Assembly: GCF_014898055.3 (NCBI RefSeq)
Contig: NW_023601212.1
Coordinates: forward strand, 55,416,329-55,480,328
From: Talpa occidentalis
Taxonomy: Eukaryota; Chordata; Mammalia; Eulipotyphla; Talpidae
Reading direction: 5' to 3'
DNA: 64,000 nt
Shown here: positions 56,295 through 64,000 of the stretch, in pieces
Layout: every line of letters begins with the position of its first letter
Numbering within the stretch: the first letter of the stretch is position 1
Notes under the pieces: model-generated
The model's input: the letters and a program-made list of their open reading frames with translations, nothing else
Database searches by the model: none
Told to the model about the DNA's origin: nothing
Program-made: the position numbers and the translations under genes

Positions 56295-56470
56295 ATTTCA
56301 TCACCACTTTGTGTCTGCCAGGCACTGCTGCACAACCTGCTGGGGTTATGCCCATAAATAAGACTGAGCCTTTCTCTGCTCTCACAGAGCTCAGGTTGAC
56401 CCAAGTCATTATAATAATGTGTGATAAGGAGATAAGGAGTTGCTATGGAAGCACAGGGCAGTGTGAAGGT
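56295..56470 (+). mobile_element. L2/MIR-class remnant
   Basis: Text TGTCTGCCAGGCACTGCTGC, TGGGGTTATGCCCATAAATA, CTGCTCTCACAGAGCTCAGG follows a widespread old mammalian LINE2/MIR-type 3' end. By eye only. Confidence 0.45.
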
Positions 56471-57544
56471 GTGTTCCTCACAATTCCTCTCAGAAGAAGA
56501 CAGGCCTCCTATAAATGTAATGCATTTTAGGTAGCGGGAACATTGAGAATAAATGCAAAAGACTTCCTCTTCTGCAGAAAGCAAGTCACAAGAGATATAG
56601 TTATGAAGTTGGAGCAGAAGCAGGGATACTGAGGAAGTTCTGGCAAGCAAACCCTCTTCAGAAAAACAGAGAAATGTCTTTGCATTTTCTTCAGTCTGTC
56701 TTTGCAGTTTTTCTAGATATCCAAATGGAAAATAGAGTAGTTCTTTTAAGCCACTATGCTGGTCACTTATTCACTAATATTCCTAAAGGAAAGCATTAAT
56801 ACTCACAAGAAAATGCTATAATAAATAAGGCAAAATATTTCATTTCTGTGAGGTATTCAGCTTTTTGTTACATCATCAACTCTTGCTAAAACTTTCTCTT
56901 TAATTGGGGGAATGTTTATTATTGATCATTTCAAAACATTAACATCCTGGGAAAAGTCCAAATGAGGCAGCACAATTTACTTGCTCTTCTGACATCATTC
57001 TCCAATACGCCAATTCCATATGAGAAATTTGTAAGAAATAAACATGGTTGCAGCAGAGCACTTGTATTGATTGCATTGGTTGTGTTGATTATGATTATGA
57101 CAGAAAATCAGTTCTAACTAGCTTAAGCAAAAAATGGATTATAAATGTAAATGCTTGGTTTTCTTGCAGCATACTAATTTCCTCTCTTTTAAACCAAATC
57201 AGGGAAATTATGGCTGCTAAAATATCTTTTATATCTCACAGCTCAGGTTCTCAAAGAGAGACTGACCTCTAAATTCCAGTTCAAAAATACCCAGGGAAGA
57301 ACTGTAACTGGTCAAGCTTGGGGCAGCTGCAACCATCTCTAGACCTGTCACTTGGGGCTTGAATTAGAAAATCCTCACAAAAGCCTTGAAGGTAGACTTT
57401 AAGAAGTCCATATTGTAGGTAAGGAAATTGAGAGAAGAGTTTTTAAAAGGGAAAGGAAGCATAACGTAGTAGGAAATGCTGAAGTTTGCCCAAACAAATT
57501 GGTAGTGTTACAGAGCAATTCCGATTTGAAAAGGGTTGCCTGAC
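56471..57544. other. Non-coding DNA, nothing recognised
   Basis: No gene or clear repeat. Open frames are short and have no motifs. Confidence 0.45.
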
Positions 57545-57955
57545 TGTGGGTCCTCACCTGTGCTTAAAGGGGACTTATTAATGCTAAACTGCAGGCACAC
57601 ACAAAAGGTTAATAATAAAAGGTTTATTTACAAGGGAAGGGGAAATGAGGAAATGAATAACTCAGGGAGAAGAGGGAGATAAATTTGTAAATGCATCCTA
57701 TCCATTCTGCTGACCTGGAATCCCAATGACCCACTGAGCTGGTGAAAAGCTGAGCACCGTATGGCCAAGAGGCTAGCCCCTGCCTCTTGGTTAAATACCC
57801 AAACAGAGAACATGGCTGCTTAACTCCACCCTCAGGTCCTCGCCACTCTCCCTTTAGTGATCGTGGGATTTGTAGTTCCCAGTGTATTGATGGAGTGGAG
57901 GTGGAGTCTACAAAGCCTATATGGAGTTTGCTCAGGACATCCTTTCCCCCTAACA
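57545..57955 (-). mobile_element. Probable solo LTR (fifth family)
   Basis: On the minus strand: TGTTAGGGGG start, a TATTTAA box (near 57792), an AATAAACC signal (near 57620) followed by a GT-rich stretch (TTTTGTGTGTGCC), and a CCCACA end. This is an LTR-like order of signals over about 411 bp. No target duplication was found, and the family is not named. Confidence 0.5.
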
Positions 57956-58594
57956 ATAGCACACCTGGAACGTACCCTCCTTTCTTTGGGGAACTGTTTC
58001 CCATTACCCCTTATAGATGAGTTCTCATGTTGTTCTGTGATTTGTTGGTTTTTCAGTAGAATTTGGAAATCTTCCTAAGCCATTACATGTATACTTTGAG
58101 TAGTAGAAAGTAAGAACTAATGTTCTTAGTTTTGACCTGGGTGTTGATGACATATATGTATTTAATTTATAAAATTCATAAAATAGTAGTAATACACACA
58201 CTCTACAATACACTTATTTTATGTGAATACTATGCTTCAATAAAGAGAGGGAATAAAAGATGGGTGTATTGATTTTCAAATCAGAGGATAGAGCATAAAC
58301 AGAGACACAGAGGCTTGTTGATTCCACCTAGGAACAGCTCATAGACTAAAAAGAAGAGGGGATCTCGGGAGTGGGAAGAGGTCCAAGGAAATGAATTCAA
58401 TGGTAGGAGGAAGATTGGCCTGGGTCCCTTCTGATTCTAAGAATCTGTGCTTTTATGATTAGTCCAAGGGTATGTAACTTGTTAATTATTAAAAAAGAAT
58501 AAGATCATAGGGTAGATTGAAAGCATGACCATAATAGTTTCTCCTGTTGAGACATAGAGTCTATTTCCCCATCCTTTAAATCTGGGCTGACCTT
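57956..58594. other. Non-coding DNA, nothing recognised
   Basis: Unassigned. 58545-58595 together with 58890-58960 resembles the unnamed old repeat seen near 32340 and 38380. Confidence 0.4.
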
Positions 58595-58607
58595 GCAACT
58601 TACTTTT

Positions 58608-58888
58608 TTTTTTTTTTTTAAATATTTATTTATTTATTTATACAAGCACTGGGTACAGTCAGAAGTGCAGGAGGGTGAGAGAATTCACCAGAGCCAGAGC
58701 GGGGAGCAGAGCAGGCAGAAGGACCGAAGTACACTGCTGAGGGGAGCAGCGGGCGGCAGGGGAGGTCTGCGCGCCATGTGGGACCCTCCTCTGGTGGCCG
58801 GGGAGCAGCCAGGGATCGAACCAGCGCTGCAGAGGCTGCGGGCAGCTTCGCATCCCAGCGCTCAACCGCTGTGCCACCGGGGAGGCCC
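58608..58888 (-). mobile_element. SINE-B copy, well preserved
   Basis: The duplication GCAACTTACTTTT lies at 58595-58607 and 58889-58901. The pol III boxes are intact. Confidence 0.95.
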
Positions 58889-59515
58889 GCAACTTACTTT
58901 TATTAATAGGATGTGGTCGAAGTGATGTGACAGTTTTGGAGAGTGGGTATCAAGAGATCTTTTAGTTTTTGTTCTTGATCTCTTAGAATCCTGAGACTGC
59001 CATATGAGAAAGCTCAGTGTGATGAGCTTCCTTGGGTTGAAGACTTAACTCCCAGTGCTTCATAATGTGACTTTTTTTTAATAAATTTTATTTTTATATT
59101 CCCCATACAATTGCAACCCCCTTATTTTGACCCCAATCCCTCCCCTCCCCAACCCCCACCCCCCATAGAGTGTCTCTGGTTCATAGTTTTTTGTTGATTT
59201 TCATTTTCACTTTCTTATAGTTATTCATTTTCCTTGTCCCTTATTTAAGTTTTCTAGATTCCTGCTATGAGTGAGACCATCCAGTATTTTTCTTTTTCTT
59301 TCTGGCTTATTTGCTGAGCATGATCCCTTCCAGCGCCATCCATGTTGCTGCAAATTGCATGTATTTATCTTTTTTGAATGCTGAGTAATATTCCATGGTG
59401 TATATGTACCACGTCTTCTTGATCCAGTCATCTATTTTTGGGCATTTGGGCTGTTTCCAAAGCTTAGCTATTATAAATTGTGCTGCTATAAACATAGGGG
59501 TGCAGTTGCTCTTTG

Positions 59516-60592
59516 TTTTTTTTTTTTTCTAGTTAGAAACATTTTATTTAAATGTGTCAAATAAAAACCCACATTTTCATACCATAAGATGTTAATACAT
59601 TCAACAAAAATGTATATTATCTTACTGCTGTGAATTTACAGAGTAATTATCCAGATCCATTTTGATTAGATGGTTGAAATACCCTTTCTCCTGTTACACT
59701 TTACAGACATCACAAATCCCTTATAATAATGTAAACAAAATAACTTTTCCCTAAAAGGTGAACTTGAGAACTTCAGTCCACTCTTTCAGGACTTGCACTT
59801 CTTCGTGGACTTCCTGATGGGGAACGACTTCTTTTTGGAGATGGAGATCTGGACTTTGATCGGCTGCTTCTTGGTCGTGAAAGAGACCTGGATCTTGATC
59901 TGGATCTTGACCGTGATTGGAAATACCTTGATCCTTTTATAGAGCCAGACCTAGATCGTCTAAGTGAAGCTGATCTCGATCTGCGAAGAGACACAGATCT
60001 TGATCTTCGAAGAGATGCAGACCTTGACCTGCGTCCCCTGCTCCTACTGCGTGAGCGAGAGTACCGCCTACCTCTGGATCTTGAATGTGATCTAGACCGT
60101 GACCTGCTGCTTCTTCGGCGGCTATAGCGATGACAATCATAAGCATAATGTCCCTTTTCTCCACATTCATAGCATCTATCATTGGGATCAAAGGGACGTC
60201 GGGCAGGTGGTCTATCAAATCGAGATCTCCGTGGCATGCCTGTTGATAGCTCAACCCTCACTCGGGAACCACAAATCACCTTCCCATCCAGGCCTCGCAC
60301 TGCATCTTCTGCATCTCTAGGATCTTCAAATTCCACAAAGGCAAATCCTGGAGGATTTCTCGCAATCCACACAGTTCTTAGAGGACCATAATAACTGAAA
60401 GCCCTTTCTAACTCTCCTTTGCCAGCACCAGTTCCCAGGTTACCAACATACACCTTGGTTTCTCCTCCGTACCGCCCGTAGCGCGACATGATGACCGGCC
60501 CACGAGCCCTGCTCGCTCAGCTCGCAGAGTCCAGGACACTAGCAACCCGGGAGCCCACGCGCAGCCTCTCGCCAACGGTCCCGGCGGCACTC
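59516..60592 (-). pseudogene. SRSF7: SRSF7 processed retrocopy (whole insert)
   Basis: Intronless copy of the mRNA of serine/arginine-rich splicing factor 7: T-rich end (the poly(A)) at 59516-59529, about 240 bp of 3' UTR, the coding region, and about 100 bp of 5' UTR. The duplication GCAGTTGCTCTTTG lies at 59502-59515 and 60593-60606, within L1 sequence. The insertion is therefore younger than the L1 that holds it. Confidence 0.93.
59773..60489 (-). CDS. SRSF7: Open SRSF7-like reading frame in the retrocopy
   Basis: 238 codons, the length of SRSF7, with no stop or frameshift. SRSF7 is a nuclear SR protein that binds pre-mRNA and acts in splice-site choice and mRNA export. Domains: RRM at about residues 11-84 with RNP2 (VYVGNL, 13-18) and RNP1 (GFAFVEF, 48-54); the CCHC zinc knuckle unique to SRSF7 among SR proteins with C106, C109, H114 and C119; then the RS domain to the end. 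The C-terminus reads PERVD where the parent, as I know it, ends PERMD, and a few Ser/Pro changes occur in the RS domain. No promoter is evident upstream, and expression is unproven. Confidence 0.8.
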   Translation of the reverse strand: MSRYGRYGGETKVYVGNLGTGAGKGELERAFSYYGPLRTVWIARNPPGFAFVEFEDPRDAEDAVRGLDGKVICGSRVRVELSTGMPRRSRFDRPPARRPFDPNDRCYECGEKGHYAYDCHRYSRRRSSRSRSRSHSRSRGRRYSRSRSRSRGRRSRSASLRRSRSVSLRRSRSASLRRSRSGSIKGSRYFQSRSRSRSRSRSLSRPRSSRSKSRSPSPKRSRSPSGSPRRSASPERVD

Positions 60593-61220
60593 GCAGTTGC
60601 TCTTTGGAATTGATGTTTCTGTGTCCTTTGGGTAAATACCTAGGAGTGGAATTGCTGGATCATATGGAAGCTCTATGTTTAGTAGGTCAAGAAATCTCCA
60701 CACAGCTCTCCGTAGTGGTTGGACCAGTTTGCACTCCCACCAACAGTGCAGGAGAGTTCCTTTTTCTCCACACCCTCGCCAACATTTGTTGTTGCTAGTT
60801 TTTTTAATATGTGCCATTCTCACTGGTATAAGATGGTATTTCATGGTAGTTTTGATTTACATTTCCCTGATGACAAGTGATGTTGAATATTTTTTCATAT
60901 GCCTGTTGGCCATTTGCATTTCCTCTTCAGAGAAGTTTCTTTTTAGCTCTTCTGCCCATTTTTTGACAGGATTATTTTCTTTGTTGTTGTTGAGTCTCAT
61001 CAGCTCTTTGCAGATTTTTGTGATCAGTCCTTTATCATTAGTGTTGTGTGCAAAAATGTTCTCCCAGTTGGTGGGGTTTCTCTTTGTTTTTGTTATTGTC
61101 TCTTTTGCTGTGCAGAAGCTCTTTAATTTAATGTAGTCCCAGCTGTTTATCTTTGCCTTCATTATCACTGCTTTGGGTGATGTGTCTGTAAAGAAGTCTT
61201 TGATGTGCATATCATAATGT

Positions 61221-61635
61221 AAACTTTTTTGAAAATAGGGTCTTCACATAGGCAATCAGGTTAAAATCAGGTTATTAGGGTGTGCCCTAATCCAATATGA
61301 CAGACATCCTTGATAAAAAAGGGAAATTTAGATAAACACACACGCAAATGCACACACACACACACACACACACAGAAGCATGTCGTGTGAAGATGAACAC
61401 AGAGATGGGGCAATGCTTTGATGCATAAGAAGAAACCACCAGAAGTTAGGAGAAAGGCAGAAGACATAGCCTTTCTCACAGCCCTCAAAAGGAATCAATC
61501 CTACTAACACCATTATTTCAGAGTTCTAGTCCCAGAACTGTGGTAATGTTAATTTCTGTTAAGTCCCCAGTCTGCAGTACTTTGTTGTGGCAGTGCGGCA
61601 AATATACCCCTCAATCTCTAGTAGGTTAGACTGGT
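61221..61635. other. Non-coding DNA with (CA)n
   Basis: A (CA)n microsatellite lies at 61351-61373. Otherwise nothing was recognised. Confidence 0.6.
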
Positions 61636-61985
61636 TGTATTAGTTTGTTAATGCTGCCATAATAAAGTACTATGACTAGGTGACTTAATCAACAGAAATA
61701 ACCTTTTTCAAAGTTCTAGAGGTTAGAAGTCTGAGATCCAGGTATTGGTAGGGTTGGTTTCTTCTGAGACCTCTCCTTGATTTGCAGATGGGTTGCTTTC
61801 CCTGTGTGTTCAGATGTCTTCCCTCTGTGTATGTCCAAATTTCCTCTTCTTACAAGGATACCAGTCATCCCTTCATGGCCCACCCAATGATCTTATTTTA
61901 ACTTGTTCACTTCTTTAAATATTTTATCCCCAAATACAGCACCATTGTGAGGTACTGGAATTAGGGCTTTAACTTATTAAATTGG
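61636..61985 (+). mobile_element. MLT1-type (ERVL-MaLR) LTR
   Basis: The order of MLT1 text is well kept: GTATTAGTTTGTTAATGCTG, GTGACTTAATCAACAGAAAT, AGTTCTAGAGGTTAGAAGTC, GGTTGGTTTCTTCTGAGACC, CTTCTTACAAGGATACCAGT, CCCCAAATACAGCACCATTG. Confidence 0.8.
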
Positions 61986-62227
61986 GGGAAGGGGAAATTC
62001 ATCCCATTGCAAGAGGCCATATGGAGGAGACCTGAGACATTGCCTTGATAACAGCACCAGCTTCCCAGCATGTGGATGAGGCCACAGTGAAACCTCCAGA
62101 TCAGCTGACCCTGCAGCTGATGTGGTTACATGTGTGAGCCTGGGTAGGATCAGAACCATCCTACCAGAACCATACAGCCAATGCATGTATAGACTTGCAA
62201 GAAATAACAAATCACTGTTGTTTTAAA
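61986..62227. other. Short non-coding stretch
   Basis: Nothing recognised. Confidence 0.5.
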
Positions 62228-62240
62228 TCATGAGGTTTGG

Positions 62241-62517
62241 GGGCCTCCCTGATGGCTCAAGGAGTTAAGACGCAACCTATGAAGCTGTCTGCAGCCTCTA
62301 CAGCATGAGTTTGATTCCCTGCTGGCCAGGGAGCAACCCACATGGCGTAGCAGACCTCTCCTGACTCGCCCACTGCTCCCTTCAGCAGTGTACTTCAGTC
62401 AATCTGCCTGTTCTGTTCCCCACTCTGACTCTGGTGAATCTTCTCAGCAACCCCCACACTTCTGGCCTGTACTCCAGCTCTTGTATGCATAAATAAATAA
62501 ATCTTTAAAAAAATAAT
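62241..62517 (+). mobile_element. SINE-A copy
   Basis: The flanks TCATGAGGTTTGG (62228-62240) and TCATGAGGCTTGG (62518-62530) form the duplication. Confidence 0.93.
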
Positions 62518-62530
62518 TCATGAGGCTTGG

Positions 62531-63091
62531 AGGGTTTGTTACATAGCAATAGATAAGTGAAACAACCCCACTTCACATAAATTCTAAACCAGACCTGATT
62601 TCACTACATGTTAAATGGATTAAGTCAGGGATTTCATTATTACCCTAGAAAAGGAATGAATACTAATGTATTAATTTAAAATGAATAAATGTTATTATTG
62701 CTATTGGTAACATTTATAGCACTGCCAATTGCTTGAAATAGTCTGTTAATAATTTATAAACTTTTTTAATCAAAGAAGTATTGAATCATAGACCCCTGGG
62801 GTTAACAAGAACAACAAAAGGTCATTTAATCTATCCTTCATCTTCAAAGAGAATGACTTCTTATCCCAGCCAGTTAAGAATTCTCCTCCTCCTCTTCATT
62901 GTCATCCAAAAAAACTTTTAAAGCCTTGATCTGTTGATGTGTAAATGGAATTGTATTTGGCACTCGATAGGCCTTTAAAGATTTAATACATTGACAATGC
63001 AAAGACAAACCACACAGAAACAAAATCCAAAGTATTGCATGTATCAACAACTTTAAAAAATGGAGGTAGATATAGATACAAACTAGATGTG
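62531..63091. other. Non-coding DNA, nothing recognised
   Basis: AT-rich, unassigned. Confidence 0.5.
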
Positions 63092-63157
63092 TCTGTCTAT
63101 CTGTTTATATATCTATCCATCTATCATCTATCTATCTGTCTACCTCTCTATCTATCT
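63092..63157 (+). repeat. Imperfect (CTAT)n microsatellite
   Basis: CTAT/CTGT/CATC units over about 65 bp. Confidence 0.8.
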
Positions 63158-63264
63158 CCATTTTGTAAAGCTGTTAGTACATACAGTACTTTGGATTTTA
63201 TTATTATATATATATTACACACACATATGGTGTCTCTCTATACATGCAATGGGATGTACAAGTT

Positions 63265-63500
63265 CTGGGATGTAATGTCGGGCATGGTGACTACAGTTAA
63301 CAATATTATATTATAGCTGGAAAGTAGATGTTAAATGTTCTCCTACAAAAAAGAAATGGTAATTGTGTGATGTGACAGAGGTGTTAGCAGATGTGATCAT
63401 TTTGCAATATTTAAATGTATCAAATCAACAGTTGTATACCTTAAACTTACACAATGTTGTATGTAAATTATATCTCAACAAAGCTGGAGGAAAAAGAATA
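63265..63500 (+). mobile_element. Old L1 3' end
   Basis: Typical old-L1 3' UTR order: ATGGTGACTACAGTTAACAA, GATGTGACAGAGGTGTTAGC, AACTTACACAATGTTGTATG, AATTATATCTCAACAAAGCT. Confidence 0.75.
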
Positions 63501-63894
63501 TTGTTACATATAAATTTTTTTCTTCCAGTTTATCTATATGTATAGTTTCCAGCCATGTAGATACCAGGGATAGGTAAACTGTATAAGCATATGCATATGC
63601 ATAAATAAGAGAAAAGATTTGGGGAAATGTGATAGGTCTCAAATACTTGAAGGGCTGTTTTATAGAAGAGAGGTTATATTTGTTCTGTGTAGGTAGTAGG
63701 TAGAACTAGGACCAGGGTGAAATAGGTGGAAGTTTCAGGGAGATACATTTCAGTTTATCTTTAGGAACCACTCTTTAACAACTTGAGCTCTTCAAAATAA
63801 ATGGGCTGCCTCATGAAGAGACTGCAGAGGAGGTTTCATTAGGCCCCAGTGATCGTTAAGGTTCTTTTCAATCCTATGATGCCCAGTCACATGT
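63501..63894. other. Non-coding DNA, nothing recognised
   Basis: Unassigned sequence before the LTR-1 at the window end. Confidence 0.5.
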
Positions 63895-64000
63895 TGTAAG
63901 GGCCAGGACTGGACACAGTGCAGGTTTTCTGATCCCATGCAGACCAGGTAAAGGAGGAGTCAGAGTCCTCAGTAGTTTTGCAGGTTTTTTATTTGGGGTT
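63895..64000 (-). mobile_element. LTR-1, copy 5, cut by window end
   Basis: Starts TGTAAGGGCCAGG and follows LTR-1 reversed (CAGGTTTTCTGATCC, AGACCAGGTAAAGGAGGAGT, GTCAGAGTCCTCAGTAGTTT). The remaining 300 or more bases lie beyond the window, so solo LTR or provirus cannot be decided. Confidence 0.9.

Larger units (their letters stand above)
59069..61211 (-). mobile_element. 5'-truncated young L1 carrying a retrocopy
   Basis: Same subfamily as the full-length L1: 3' UTR (from 59074), then ORF2 reversed. Interrupted at 59516-60592 by the SRSF7 retrocopy, then continuing to 61211, which corresponds to about position 20480 of the full-length copy. The target duplication TCATAATGT lies at 59060-59068 and 61212-61220. 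Without the retrocopy the L1 is about 1.05 kb. Open pieces of ORF2 at 60539-60844 and 60857-61210 are fragments. Confidence 0.92.

Overview
This window is nuclear DNA from a placental mammal. It is AT-rich and contains no bacterial-type genes, no operons and no exon of a host multi-exon gene that I could recognise. It does contain L1 retrotransposons, eutherian-wide fossils (MIR, MER20, MER5-type and MLT1-type remnants), about 40 copies of one tRNA-headed SINE superfamily, and processed retrocopies of housekeeping mRNAs. Primate Alu, rodent B1/B2, ruminant Bov and typical vesper-bat SINEs are absent. The SINE tail (AAATAAATAAATCTTT) recalls carnivore can-SINEs but the body differs, so I place the sequence only as a eutherian, probably laurasiatherian (a bat or pangolin would fit). 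The species is not determined.

Layout. 1-9.4 kb: old L1 remnants, nested SINEs and two LTRs of one family (LTR-2) in opposite orientation, plus a TSD-flanked LTR-3 solo LTR. 9.4-15 kb: a head-to-tail and an inverted SINE pair, a diverged local duplication, and three LTR-1 solo LTRs. 15.05-21.52 kb: a full-length young L1 (6.47 kb, 15-bp target-site duplication) with 5' UTR, ORF1, ORF2 and poly(A), both ORFs broken by frameshifts and stops. 21.9-26 kb: another LTR-1 and old L1 pieces. 26.4-27.8 kb: an open RPSA (ribosomal protein SA) retrocopy inserted in an LTR. 28-38 kb: LTR-3 and LTR-4 copies carrying SINEs, MLT1-like sequence and a TTCC microsatellite. 39.1-40.6 kb: three SINEs in a row and an RPL18A pseudogene. 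41-53 kb: SINE-rich DNA with MER20, MIR and an LTR-2 split by two SINEs. 53.7-54.4 kb: a UBA52 pseudogene split by a SINE. 57.5-58 kb: a probable LTR. 59.07-61.21 kb: a truncated L1 holding an open SRSF7 retrocopy. 61.6-64 kb: MLT1, a SINE, an L1 end and the start of a fifth LTR-1.

The genes do not act together as a pathway. The only long open coding regions that look like real proteins are two intronless retrocopies, RPSA (295 codons) and SRSF7 (238 codons). Both are flanked by clear target-site duplications and both sit inside other repeats. The observation I find most interesting is that the body of the abundant SINE, downstream of its tRNA head, aligns with the predicted R-U5 part of the LTR-3 solo LTRs. 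This suggests that the SINE family is a tRNA/LTR chimera.

Names SINE-A, SINE-B and LTR-1 to LTR-4 are local labels used here, not database names. All identifications are by eye. No alignment or database search was run.
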